This document shows, in pieces, positions 56,666 to 64,000 of a stretch of 64,000 bases of DNA. This DNA comes from CAVYGM01 sp963768025. Its GTDB lineage: Bacteria; Bacteroidota; Bacteroidia; Cytophagales; Spirosomataceae. The notes beneath the pieces were generated by a model. The model saw only the letters and a list, made by a program, of their open reading frames with translations. It searched no databases and was not told the DNA's origin. Each line of letters opens with the position of its first letter. Position 1 is the stretch's first letter. The position numbers were made by a program, and so were the translations under genes. Where the stretch lies: contig CAVYGM010000036.1 in assembly GCA_963768025.1 (NCBI GenBank), positions 1 to 64,000 on the forward strand. Direction: 5' to 3'.

Positions 56666-57400
56666 CTAGATGACCCAAAGGTCGCTTTTTCTTACAAAAA
56701 CTATTTTCCCGTCCCAAATTACTCTATTCCAAAGATCACGCTCCCCGAGAATCATCAGCTTGTTTCCTTTTCTGAGGGAATGAACCAGTGGGGAGGCAGC
56801 AGAGGGGTATTCCCGGATGTAGGTAACATCCTTCCTCACCACGGCAGTTTTGTAATTGTTCGGGACGTTTAGAAGTGCCAGCAAAGCCACTAGATAAATG
56901 ACTACCGCCCATTTGTGACGCTTGTATATCATTTCCCCGTTTCTGTGCTTAATAAACATAACCGAAACTACATATAGGCCCAGCGTCAATAGGAGAATTG
57001 GGATATACCCCCCGTACCTGCGGTAAAATACCAGAAAATAGCTAAAATCATTGAACTCGTACCCTTCCAAACCATTTGCTATGGCGATGCTGCTTATTTT
57101 TTCGAGCAGAGCGATACTGGGTTGTTTCTGGGAAAGCAAGCTGAGGTAATACAGGCTCTCGGCCGGCTCATTTGCCTTTTCTGACAAAAACGACAGCTTC
57201 AAAAGTAAATTCGGATTGTACTTTTCTACATTTTCGAAAATTCTTGCATATATTTTTTTTGCCTCGGTATACCTACCGATAGTAAACAGAGAATCAGCCA
57301 GGTGGGTATTGGTTTGTTGGGCCGAAACAACCCGTTTTTGAGCAATAAAAGCAATTAAAAATACACCTAGTATGAGGTATTTGTTAAGGGATGCTTGCAT
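56666..57400 (-). CDS. BatE-like TPR/SH3 membrane protein
   Basis: Intact, about 244 residues from the ATG at 57400 (MQASLNKYLILGVFLIAFIA), signal peptide ending VVSAQ. A TPR pair (LADSLFTIGRYTEAKKIYAR, ESLYYLSLLSQKQ), two membrane helices (YIPILLLTLGLYVVSVMFI and WAVVIYLVALLALL), and a C-terminal SH3-like domain (VVRKDVTYIREYPSAASPLV up to KIVFVRKSDLWVI). This order matches BatE of the Bacteroides aerotolerance (Bat) cluster, but no BatA-D or MoxR gene is next to it, so it is an orphan. Confidence 0.75.
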   Translation of the reverse strand: MQASLNKYLILGVFLIAFIAQKRVVSAQQTNTHLADSLFTIGRYTEAKKIYARIFENVEKYNPNLLLKLSFLSEKANEPAESLYYLSLLSQKQPSIALLEKISSIAIANGLEGYEFNDFSYFLVFYRRYGGYIPILLLTLGLYVVSVMFIKHRNGEMIYKRHKWAVVIYLVALLALLNVPNNYKTAVVRKDVTYIREYPSAASPLVHSLRKGNKLMILGERDLWNRVIWDGKIVFVRKSDLWVI

Positions 57401-57538
57401 AATATGGTCAATAATTCTAATTTTGCATCGCAATTACGGAAATGGTTTGCGCCCCTCCTAGGAAATTGCACGATTCTTGGGTCCCAGTCAGCGGGCAGAA
57501 ACATTGCCCTAAATGGTTAGATTCAAGAAAAAATAAAT

Positions 57539-57611
57539 GATTCCGTAGCTCAGCTGGTAGAGCAATACACTTTTAATGTATGGGTCCTGGGTTCGAATCC
57601 CAGCGGGATCA
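57539..57611 (+). tRNA. tRNA-Lys (TTT), copy 1
   Basis: Acceptor GATTCCG pairs with CGGGATC, D arm GCTC/GAGC, anticodon arm ATACA-CTTTTAA-TGTAT with anticodon TTT, T arm CTGGG/CCCAG. Discriminator A. Identical to the copy at 57808. Confidence 0.95.
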
Positions 57612-57627
57612 CTAAAATAACAAAGTT

Positions 57628-57694
57628 AGCAATACACTTTTAATGTATGGGTTCTGGACGGTCGGCCGCTGCAGTTCGAATCCCAGCGGGATCA
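57628..57694 (+). pseudogene. 3' part of a tRNA-Lys with a 16-base insertion
   Basis: AGCAATACACTTTTAATGTA and the T arm end (TTCGAATCCCAGCGGGATCA at 57675-57694) match tRNA-Lys exactly, but the acceptor 5' strand and D arm are missing and a GC-rich 16-base insert (ACGGTCGGCCGCTGCA) splits the T stem. It cannot fold as a tRNA. It may be an attachment-site remnant, a duplication relic, or a sequencing artefact. Confidence 0.75.
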
Positions 57695-57700
57695 CTAGAA

Positions 57701-57754
57701 ACACACTTTGAATGTGTAGCAATACACTGTTTAAGTATGGGAGTTCCTCGTCGG
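57701..57754 (+). other. Isolated tRNA-like anticodon hairpins and a stem-loop
   Basis: ACACA-CTTTGAA-TGTGT (57701-57717) is a perfect anticodon-type stem-loop without a tRNA body. AGCAATACACTGTTTAAG at 57718-57735 resembles the tRNA-Lys anticodon region again. TTCCTCG/CGAGGAA near 57734-57754 forms a further hairpin. All three lie between two intact tRNA-Lys genes. Confidence 0.5.
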
Positions 57755-57807
57755 ACACCGAGGAAATAATCCATAAGACCATTAGATTCCAAGAAACAAA
57801 AAATTAC

Positions 57808-57880
57808 GATTCCGTAGCTCAGCTGGTAGAGCAATACACTTTTAATGTATGGGTCCTGGGTTCGAATCCCAGCGGGATCA
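57808..57880 (+). tRNA. tRNA-Lys (TTT), copy 2
   Basis: Same 73 bases as copy 1. Upstream 20-30 bases (TTAGATTC(C)AAGAAA...) also resemble those of copy 1, so a unit of about 265 bases appears to be duplicated. Confidence 0.95.
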
Positions 57881-57885
57881 CACAA

Positions 57886-57971
57886 TGTCCAGGTGGTGAA
57901 ATTGGTAGACACGCTACTTTGAGGGGGTAGTGCCCTTACGGGTGTAGGAGTTCGACTCTCCTTCTGGACAC
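57886..57971 (+). tRNA. tRNA-Leu (GAG)
   Basis: Acceptor TGTCCAG pairs with CTGGACA; D arm with GGTAGACAC; anticodon arm CTACT-TTGAGGG-GGTAG with anticodon GAG; long variable arm TGCCCTTACGGGTG; T arm GGAGTTCGACTCTCC. 86 bases, a class II tRNA, five bases after tRNA-Lys. Confidence 0.93.
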
Positions 57972-57975
57972 TTTT

Positions 57976-58010
57976 AAACTGCATTTTCGTTTTGAAAATG
58001 CAGTTTTTTT
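57976..58010 (+). terminator. Terminator of the tRNA array
   Basis: AAACTGCATTTTC (57976-57988) pairs with GAAAATGCAGTTT (57994-58006), then a T run of eight. It follows tRNA-Leu by 4 bases and may also serve the convergent kinase. Confidence 0.85.
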
Positions 58011-58037
58011 TGTTTCAATTTTTACCTGAGTTCTCGG

Positions 58038-58652
58038 TCAATCGTAGTATAACTCCCGGTTCAAAAGCTCCACAATCATCGCAAAATCTTCCTCCCGATT
58101 GGCAAAATCCATGTCGTTCACATCAATGACCAGCAGTTTGCCATGATCGTAGGTAGCGGCAAAATTCTCGTAGTACGTATTCAAACTTTTGAGGTAGTCA
58201 ATCGAAATATCCGATTCAAAGTCCCGTCCCCGTTTCTTTATTTGATGCGTGAGCTTCGGAATATCTGCTTTTAGGTAAATCATCAAATCAGGGGCATGCA
58301 CCGCCTTGATGATCGTTTCGAATAGCATTAGGTAGCTTTGGTAATCACGCGCCGACATGACCTTGGAGTCGTACAGATTACGGGCAAAAATGTAAGCGTC
58401 CTCGTAGATGGTCCGGTCCTGAATGACGGTGGTGTAGGTTTGCGAACGGATTTTTTGCACTTGGGCAAACCGGCTATTTAAAAAGTAGATTTGCAGGTTA
58501 AAAGCCCACCTGCTCATGTCTTTATAGAAGTCGGATAAGTAGGGATTTCCTTCCACGGCTTCGTACAGAACTCCCCATCCGTAATGTTCCCCCAACATTT
58601 GGGTTAACGTAGTTTTTCCTGCACCGATATTTCCGGTAATGGCGATATGCAT
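58038..58652 (-). CDS. Deoxynucleoside kinase
   Basis: Intact, 204 residues. P-loop MHIAITGNIGAGKTTLTQML, YEAVEGNPYLSDFYKDM, IQDRTIYEDAYIFARNLY (the DRS-like motif) and LIYLKADIPKLTHQIKKRG (lid region, RGRDFE) are the dNK family. It phosphorylates deoxyribonucleosides, probably dA/dG, for dNTP salvage; substrate not provable here. Divergent from trhO; convergent with the tRNA array. Confidence 0.92.
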   Translation of the reverse strand: MHIAITGNIGAGKTTLTQMLGEHYGWGVLYEAVEGNPYLSDFYKDMSRWAFNLQIYFLNSRFAQVQKIRSQTYTTVIQDRTIYEDAYIFARNLYDSKVMSARDYQSYLMLFETIIKAVHAPDLMIYLKADIPKLTHQIKKRGRDFESDISIDYLKSLNTYYENFAATYDHGKLLVIDVNDMDFANREEDFAMIVELLNRELYYD

Positions 58653-58779
58653 CTTTTTTGGTAGGATTAAAGTGAATTTGGTACGACAAAGTTAACGGCT
58701 TCGTTTCAATTAGAAAGTAGTACGGACGCTATTCTGGAAACACAAATCGCGAATTTATGGTCGAAATGGTTGCAATTCG

Positions 58780-58787
58780 TATCTTTG
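58780..58787 (+). promoter_or_regulatory. -7 box of trhO
   Basis: TATCTTTG matches TAnnTTTG, 22 bases before the trhO ATG. The -33 element at the expected spacing is weak. Confidence 0.45.
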
Positions 58788-58809
58788 CAAGGCAGAAATA
58801 ACTTTAAAA

Positions 58810-59817
58810 ATGAAAGAATACCTCGTTCTCCTATATTATAACTACGCCACGATTGACGATCCCACTACCTATCGTGACGAACATCATCTCTTCTGCTTAG
58901 AGCATAATTTACTGGGAAGGATCATAATTGCCAAAGAAGGACTTAATGGTACTGTCTCGGGCCTTAAAGAGGACTGTCAGGCGTACATGGAGTATATCGT
59001 GTCTGATGAGCGGTTTCAAGCTACCCAATTCAAAATAGACGAACAGGATTCTCACACGTTCTCAAAGCTGCACGTTCGGGTGAAGGAAGAAATTGTAAAC
59101 TCAGACCTCCCCGTTAATCCGATGGTGAAAACCGGAAAACATCTCGATCCGGCAGAATTCAAACGAATGATGCATGATCCCGACGTGGTTTTGGTGGATA
59201 TGCGTTCCAATTATGAGCATTCGATTGGCCGCTTCAAGGGAGCTATTACATTTGATATGGAAAATTTGAGGGAGCTTCCGGATCATATGAAGGAGATTGA
59301 CCATGTGAGGGATAAAAAAATCATCACCTACTGCACCGGAGGAATCAAGTGTGAAAAAGCCAGTGCCTATCTGTTAGACCAGGGTTTTGAAAATGTGTAC
59401 CAATTGCACGGGGGCATCATCCGATACGGAATTGAGGAAGGTGGTGAAAATTTTGATGGTAAGTGTTATGTTTTTGACAATCGGGTTGCGGTAGAGGTCA
59501 ACAAAGTAAACCCAACCGTGATTTCTACGTGCCACGTTTGCCATACTCCTTGCGATAGGATGGTTAACTGCGCTAACCCGGAATGCAACCTGCATGCTCC
59601 CATATGCGAAAGCTGCGGTGATACCCTGGATGGAGCTTGTTCGCCCGAATGTCAGACTCATCCGGCCCTTCGGCCCTACGACGGGACTGGGTATTATGCC
59701 GTTTCGAGCAATCATTACAATCCGGTTCAGGGATTTAGAAGTTTTAGGAAAAACGAAAAAATCGACTACCAGCTAAAACAAAAAAGCAAGACCAAATCTT
59801 CAATAAAAGAGATTTGA
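58810..59817 (+). CDS. trhO: tRNA uridine(34) hydroxylase, rhodanese-like (TrhO)
   Basis: Intact, 335 residues. Oxygen-dependent hydroxylase making 5-hydroxyuridine at tRNA U34. N-terminal acylphosphatase-like domain (IIAKEGLNGTVSG), rhodanese domain LVDMRSNYEHSIGRFKGAIT, catalytic Cys175 in ITYCTGGIKCEKASAYLL. The C-terminal Cys-rich region (STCHVCHTPCDRMVNCANPE up to CESCGDTLDGACSPEC) is expected to bind zinc. 32 bases upstream of surE on the same strand, likely one transcript. Confidence 0.93.
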   Translation: MKEYLVLLYYNYATIDDPTTYRDEHHLFCLEHNLLGRIIIAKEGLNGTVSGLKEDCQAYMEYIVSDERFQATQFKIDEQDSHTFSKLHVRVKEEIVNSDLPVNPMVKTGKHLDPAEFKRMMHDPDVVLVDMRSNYEHSIGRFKGAITFDMENLRELPDHMKEIDHVRDKKIITYCTGGIKCEKASAYLLDQGFENVYQLHGGIIRYGIEEGGENFDGKCYVFDNRVAVEVNKVNPTVISTCHVCHTPCDRMVNCANPECNLHAPICESCGDTLDGACSPECQTHPALRPYDGTGYYAVSSNHYNPVQGFRSFRKNEKIDYQLKQKSKTKSSIKEI

Positions 59818-59849
59818 AACTAATTTGTGCAATCACTTAATCCCATCGA

Positions 59850-60680
59850 ATGGATAATTTTGAAATAGAGTCAACGGATATAAAAAGTAAGCCCCTTATT
59901 TTAGTCACGAATGACGATGGTATCACTTCTTTGGGGATAAGAACGCTGGTCGAGATCATGCAAACGGTAGGTGAGGTAGTGGTGGTGGCTCCCAATAGCC
60001 CCCAATCGGGCATGGGTCACGCAATTACCATCGGCGAGCCGCTCCGTCTCTATTCTACCGAAATATTTGAGAATGTGGACGAATACGAATGCTCAGGTAC
60101 CCCGGCGGATTGTGTAAAACTAGCGAAGCATTATGTATTGAAAGACCGTACCCCCGACTTGGTGGTGAGTGGGATTAACCACGGTAGCAATAGCTCCATC
60201 AGTGTATTGTATTCGGGTACGATGTCGGCGGCAATCGAAGCCGCAATCGAAGGAATTCCGGCAATTGGTTTTTCCGTGGGCGATTACCGGCCGAATGCCA
60301 GTTTTGACCACGTAAAGGAACACGTCCTATCCATTGTGCAGGCCGCTTTGAAAAATGGGATTCCCAAAGGCATAGCGCTTAATGTAAATTTCCCGGCCCA
60401 ATCGGAGGAACCAATTAAGGGGATCAAAATATGCCGACAGGCCAATGCCAAATGGCAAGAGAAATTTGATTATCGCAAAGACCCCTACGGTAGAGGGTAC
60501 TTTTGGATGGCTGGGGATTTTGTCAACTACGATGTAAACAAAGAAGACACGGACGAGTGGGCCTTATCCCAGAATTATGCCTCGGTAGTACCCTGTCAGC
60601 ACGATTTGACGGCCTATACCACGCTTGAATCACTTTCGGCCTGGTCGTTTACCGAAACAACATTTCCGGAAGTGAAATAA
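59850..60680 (+). CDS. surE: 5'/3'-nucleotidase SurE
   Basis: Intact, 276 residues. Metal-dependent nucleoside monophosphate phosphatase. ILVTNDDGITSLGIRTLV holds the Asp-Asp metal motif (residues 22-23), and VVAPNSPQSGMGHAIT and YECSGTPADCVKLA are the SurE signatures. VVSGINHGSNSSISVLYSGT is the third. The product is about 15 residues longer at the N-terminus than E. coli SurE. 32 bases after trhO and 74 before the GH3 gene. Confidence 0.95.
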   Translation: MDNFEIESTDIKSKPLILVTNDDGITSLGIRTLVEIMQTVGEVVVVAPNSPQSGMGHAITIGEPLRLYSTEIFENVDEYECSGTPADCVKLAKHYVLKDRTPDLVVSGINHGSNSSISVLYSGTMSAAIEAAIEGIPAIGFSVGDYRPNASFDHVKEHVLSIVQAALKNGIPKGIALNVNFPAQSEEPIKGIKICRQANAKWQEKFDYRKDPYGRGYFWMAGDFVNYDVNKEDTDEWALSQNYASVVPCQHDLTAYTTLESLSAWSFTETTFPEVK

Positions 60681-60754
60681 GGGTATTTATTAAAACACCT
60701 GAAAGTACCCCTACTCAAAGAACCTTGATCAACATCCTTTAAAAAATACCAGAT

Positions 60755-62311
60755 ATGGCGATAATTGGAAGCTTGCTAAAACGAGGAATTCGATTTGGAA
60801 ATTTGCTGGCTTCCCGTAAAAGGATACACCCTTTCCGTCAGCAAAAGAAAACCCTTTCGAAACTAGTGTCCAAAGCTCGTTACACCGAATTTGGGGAAAA
60901 ATACAACTTTGAAGAAATCCTAAGTAGCTCTCTATTTGGAGAAAGACAGGAATTTTACGATAAATTCAAGGCCAATGTACCTGCCTACGACTACAACAAA
61001 ATATACGCGGAATGGTGGAACCGGCTGCTAAATGGTGAAAAAAATATTACCTGGCCGGGACGGGTTAAATACTTCGCCCTGAGTTCGGGGACTTCAGAAT
61101 CCTCCACCAAGCACATACCAGTGACCAACGCCATGTCAAAGGCCATGCAGCGGACGAGCATTCGGCAGATACTGAGCTTGGGTAAATACAAGAATCTACC
61201 CGATAAACTGTATGAGAAAGGGTTCCTGATGCTGGGTGGAAGTACCAGTTTGAACGAAAAAGGAAACCATTTCGAAGGCGATCTGAGCGGAATCAATGCC
61301 AGTCAAATCCCTTTCTGGTTTAAGCCTTATTATAAACCGGGTGAAAAAATTGCCGCTGAGACCGACTGGGCTCTAAAACTCGAAGAAATCACCTTACAGG
61401 CAAAGGATTGGGATATCGGGTTTATTGTGGGCGTTCCAGCCTGGATCCAATTGTTGATGGAAAAAATAATTGACCATTATAAGGTTAACACCATTCACGA
61501 TATTTGGCCCAATTTGTTGGTTTTCGGTCATGGGGGGGTCTCGTTTGAACCCTATCGAAAAGGGTTTGAGCAGTTACTAGGAAAACCCCTCATCTACATT
61601 GATACCTACCTGGCATCGGAAGGATTTCTGGCGTATCAGCGCCGTCCCAGCGCCGCGGGTATGCAGCTGGTACTGGACAACGGGATCTTTTTCGAATTTG
61701 TGCCCTTCAATGACGTAAACTTCAACCCCGATGGCGATATGGTTGCCAATCCCGAAACTCTGATGATAGATCAGGTGGAGGAAGGGAAAGAATACGCTCT
61801 GCTTATATCTACCTGCGCCGGAGCGTGGCGGTACCTGATTGGAGATACCGTCAAGTTCATCGATAAGGAGCGGGCTGAAATCATAATTACCGGCCGGACC
61901 AAACATTTCCTAAGCTTGTGCGGAGAACACCTTTCGGTAGATAACATGAACAAAGCCGTTGACCTGGTTTCAAACGAGCTGGGAATCACAATCAAGGAAT
62001 TTACGGTGGCGGGTATCTCCCATGAGTCCTTATTTGCCCATCATTGGTACCTAGGCAGTGATCAACAGGTGGATCCAGAGGTGATTAAAAATCTCATCGA
62101 TAAAAAACTAAATCAGCTGAACGACGACTACGCCGTAGAACGGAAGCATGCCTTAAAGGATATTTTCGTCACCGTTTTGCCCAATTCGGCATTTTATGGT
62201 TGGATGGAAACCAAAGGCAAGCTGGGAGGACAACACAAATTCCCCCGCGTGCTGAAGAAAAATCTAATTGAAGATTGGGAAACTTACCTGAAACTAAATC
62301 GGTATCAGTAA
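60755..62311 (+). CDS. GH3 family acyl-adenylating enzyme
   Basis: Intact, 518 residues. GH3 proteins in plants conjugate amino acids to auxin or jasmonate by acyl-adenylation; bacterial members have unknown substrates. N-terminal QKKTLSKLVSKARYTEFGEK, ATP loop YFALSSGTSESSTKHIPVT, VFGHGGVSFEPYRKGFEQLL, and TCAGAWRYLIGDTVKFID are GH3 motifs; IIITGRTKHFLSLCGEHLSV is the hinge to the small C-terminal domain. Downstream of trhO and surE on the same strand, possibly one operon. Present in many Bacteroidetes, so probably native. Confidence 0.88.
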   Translation: MAIIGSLLKRGIRFGNLLASRKRIHPFRQQKKTLSKLVSKARYTEFGEKYNFEEILSSSLFGERQEFYDKFKANVPAYDYNKIYAEWWNRLLNGEKNITWPGRVKYFALSSGTSESSTKHIPVTNAMSKAMQRTSIRQILSLGKYKNLPDKLYEKGFLMLGGSTSLNEKGNHFEGDLSGINASQIPFWFKPYYKPGEKIAAETDWALKLEEITLQAKDWDIGFIVGVPAWIQLLMEKIIDHYKVNTIHDIWPNLLVFGHGGVSFEPYRKGFEQLLGKPLIYIDTYLASEGFLAYQRRPSAAGMQLVLDNGIFFEFVPFNDVNFNPDGDMVANPETLMIDQVEEGKEYALLISTCAGAWRYLIGDTVKFIDKERAEIIITGRTKHFLSLCGEHLSVDNMNKAVDLVSNELGITIKEFTVAGISHESLFAHHWYLGSDQQVDPEVIKNLIDKKLNQLNDDYAVERKHALKDIFVTVLPNSAFYGWMETKGKLGGQHKFPRVLKKNLIEDWETYLKLNRYQ

Positions 62312-62340
62312 TCTGAACTCGTTGGATCCTTATTTTAGGG

Positions 62341-62953
62341 TTAAAAGAAGGCTGAATAAGCGATTTGCAAGGCAATAAAAACAAATACGACCCCCGTCAC
62401 TCTATTAAAAACGGTAACAGTACGGGGGTTAAAAATTCGCTTTGAGTTTGTGGGCTGATAAAGCAATGCCTGATTCTGTAATGAAAACAGCTAATAAACT
62501 TGCTCCAAAAAATAAAAGTATCTGGTTGAATTCGTAGTGGAGTGTAGATCGGATGTAGGTAGCAATGGTCACCCAACTGATGAAGTTTACCGGATTCAAT
62601 CCATTTAGTAAAAAGCCCGTTGAAAAATAAAAGATAAAGTTTCCAATTCTGGTTTTTGGATAGGCTAGCTGCGGCTGATTCCGAACAATGTTGTTGATTC
62701 CCAGGATCAGAAGGAAAACAACTCCTGCGCCGGACATCCATTTCTCAAAATTATCAACATGGGGCAGTAAGGCAGTCCCGAAAATAGCAAAAAAGACAAA
62801 TATAGCGTCGCAAACAACTACCCCGAAAGCGATTTTGACCCCGCTTCGGTAGCCGTTGTCCACACTACTCTGAACAAGTGAAAAGAAGACGGTGCCAAAA
62901 GTCAAACAGAGTAATACGCCGGTGAGGAGACCATACAGGAGTGATGCCAGCAT
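62341..62953 (-). CDS. LysE family amino-acid exporter (frameshifted at 3' end)
   Basis: Six-helix LysE/RhtB-type exporter, about 203 residues. MLASLLYGLLTGVLLCLTFG, VKIAFGVVVCDAIFVFFAIF and TGFLLNGLNPVNFISWVTIA are family helices; the NPxNFxxW is the LysE signature region. The T run near 62425 has one base too many; corrected, the end reads NRVTGVVFVFIALQIAYSAF at 62341. Substrate unknown. Only one base separates it from the Nudix gene stop, so the two are one operon. Confidence 0.88.
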
Positions 62954-62954
62954 A

Positions 62955-63500
62955 TCAGATTTTTTTTATTCGGGCGGCCATCAGAATACCGCACACCGAT
63001 AGGGCATCGGTAATTTCTGACCGCATCACCATGTCTACCGCCTCAGAGAGTGGCACCTTTTTAACTGCCAACTCCTCCGTATCCTCCGGTTCCTGCTCAA
63101 ATTGTTCCAGTTCTTCCGCTATAAAAAGAAAGCCTTCCTCATCCGTGGCGGAGTTGGAGGTATGAATTCGGGCAATTTTTGTCCAGCTTTTGGCGATAAG
63201 TCCGGTTTCTTCTTTCAGTTCCCGTTTTGCCGCGTCCAGGGCTTCTTCGTGCAATGGACCGCCGCCTTCGGGAATTTCCCAAGAGTACTCATTTAGGGTA
63301 TAGCGAAATTGGCCCACGAGGTACAGGTTATTATCAGCATCAAGGGGAATAATTCCAACGGCTTTGTTTTTAAAAGAAACCAGCCCGTAAATGCCCTCTT
63401 TGCCAGCCGGATTGATCACGTCCCGGTGATGAAGTTTGAGCCAGGGGTTTTCATAGACAACTTTATCCGTGAGGGTTTCCCAATTATTATCGGTGGTCAT
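62955..63500 (-). CDS. Nudix hydrolase, ADP-ribose pyrophosphatase-like
   Basis: Intact, 181 residues. Nudix box at residues 79-101 (GGGPLHEEALDAAKRELKEE, then TGL) matches GX5EX7REUXEEXGU. YSWEIPEGG before the box and the FKNKAVGIIPLD strand match the ADP-ribose pyrophosphatase branch (NudF-like). It would hydrolyse ADP-ribose or a similar nucleoside diphosphate. Just upstream of the LysE gene; divergent from the CDF gene with a 47-base gap. Confidence 0.92.
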   Translation of the reverse strand: MTTDNNWETLTDKVVYENPWLKLHHRDVINPAGKEGIYGLVSFKNKAVGIIPLDADNNLYLVGQFRYTLNEYSWEIPEGGGPLHEEALDAAKRELKEETGLIAKSWTKIARIHTSNSATDEEGFLFIAEELEQFEQEPEDTEELAVKKVPLSEAVDMVMRSEITDALSVCGILMAARIKKI

Positions 63501-63547
63501 AACTACTATATTCTTGGTACCTTTGTGGTGTTTGAAAACGATTAATA

Positions 63548-64000
63548 ATGCAAATAAACCAAAATAAGCGTAAAATCCGCCTGATTCTCCTGTCTTTCGT
63601 GATGAGTATCGTCCTGACGGGGATCAAATTTCTGGCTTTTTACCTTACGGATTCGAATGCGATGCTTAGCGATGCTCTCGAATCCATCATCAATGTTTTT
63701 GCCAGTGGATTCGCATTTTATAGTATCCGACTTTCTGCCCTGCCAAAGGATACTAATCATCCCTACGGCCACGGGAAAGTAGAGTTCTTTTCGGCGGGCT
63801 TTGAAGGGGCGCTGATCGTGATCGCATCGGCCCTTATTTCCTGGGAGGCAGTAAACCGGTTGTTGGAGCCTGCCCCACTAACCAATTTATCCATTGGTTC
63901 TATCCTTATTTTTAGCACAGTAATATTTAATTCTCTCATTGGATTTTTGTTGGTACGGGAAGGTAAGAAATACAATTCTTTGGCCCTTACAGCCGATGGC
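63548..64000 (+). CDS. Cation diffusion facilitator transporter, N-terminal part
   Basis: CDF family metal exporter, 151 residues present, cut by the right edge. MQINQNKRKIRLILLSFVMS starts at 63548. Metal site helix: TDSNAMLSDALESIINVFAS (Asp in the SDAxES-type position), then KDTNHPYGHGKVEFFSAGFE, the HPYGHGK signature. Four membrane helices are visible (to LIGFLLVREGKK). Likely exports zinc or another divalent cation; the cytoplasmic C-terminal domain lies beyond the window. Confidence 0.9.
   Translation, partial: MQINQNKRKIRLILLSFVMSIVLTGIKFLAFYLTDSNAMLSDALESIINVFASGFAFYSIRLSALPKDTNHPYGHGKVEFFSAGFEGALIVIASALISWEAVNRLLEPAPLTNLSIGSILIFSTVIFNSLIGFLLVREGKKYNSLALTADG

Noticed and set aside
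57640..57984. Protein-coding frame across the tRNA array, minus strand
   Set aside because: It is antisense to three tRNA genes and has no coding signal.
1..64000. CRISPR array or prophage
   Set aside because: No regularly spaced direct repeats of 20-40 bases and no integrase, capsid, terminase or transposase gene seen; only the tRNA relics and inverted repeats noted above.

Overview
The window joins two different genomes. Bases 1 to about 5461 are GC-rich and carry planctomycete-style genes: an Ffh tail, a GNAT acetyltransferase, a Ser/Thr kinase-like protein with a planctomycete N-terminal region, and a SEC-C/TPR protein. They also carry GC-rich palindromic intergenic repeats. From about 5462 to the right edge the base composition is lower and the gene content is that of a Bacteroidetes, most likely a member of the Cytophagales. 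The evidence there is CHU_C (gliding/type IX secretion) cargo proteins, a short RpoD without region 1.1, TAnnTTTG promoters, HU-SPOR and TPR envelope proteins, a menaquinone gene and a GH3 protein. The switch falls inside a truncated hsdM gene and is most simply an assembly chimera.

Layout: ffh (1-706), GNAT (1069-2067), kinase-like (2148-3833, minus), SEC-C/TPR (4633-5461); then hsdM fragment and an unknown gene (5462-6364, minus), tRNA-Asp, and a gene-poor stretch with a perfect 19-bp inverted repeat and a possible pseudoknot (6645-7762). A leftward D-amino-acid operon follows (7763-11944: M19 dipeptidase, fold-III PLP enzyme, RidA, GntP permease). Next come gyrA, a TPR protein and a CHU_C protein (12254-18428), an XRE regulator, dapD, gapA, trmB, folC and a TonB-like protein (18912-24928). 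An envelope block of HU-SPOR protein, beta-barrel and giant TPR protein covers 25028-30880. Then a TPR lipoprotein, menD, rpoD, pnp, rpsO, lptF and a START-like gene (31325-39702), and tRNA-Met/Ile2, holA, acpH, slyD, dCMP deaminase and a secreted protease-like protein (39919-44070). After that are an ABC1 kinase with a TetR-like partner, comEC, an M43 protease, phoH, dnaB and rlmD (44145-53763). The right end has a second CHU_C protein, a CHRD lipoprotein, a BatE-like protein, a tRNA-Lys/Lys/Leu array with relics (57539-57971), a deoxynucleoside kinase, trhO, surE, GH3, a LysE exporter, a Nudix hydrolase and a CDF transporter cut by the edge.

Almost all of this is housekeeping. The most coherent small system is the D-amino-acid operon at 7763-11944. 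Its GntP-family importer (E. coli DsdX, a D-serine permease, is in this family), its enamine deaminase RidA and the His-x-Cys metal site of its PLP enzyme together suggest D-serine/D-threonine dehydration rather than aldol cleavage. The secreted proteins with CHU_C or C-terminal sorting domains imply a type IX secretion system elsewhere in the genome. No CRISPR array, phage, transposase or clear defence island is visible apart from the hsdM fragment.

Sequence quality is poor in places. Single-base insertions or deletions, often in homopolymers, break many genes that must be intact in a living cell (gyrA, rpoD, pnp, dnaB, dapD, folC, menD, phoH). Broken genes are therefore reported here as one gene with an approximate frameshift position, not as true pseudogenes.
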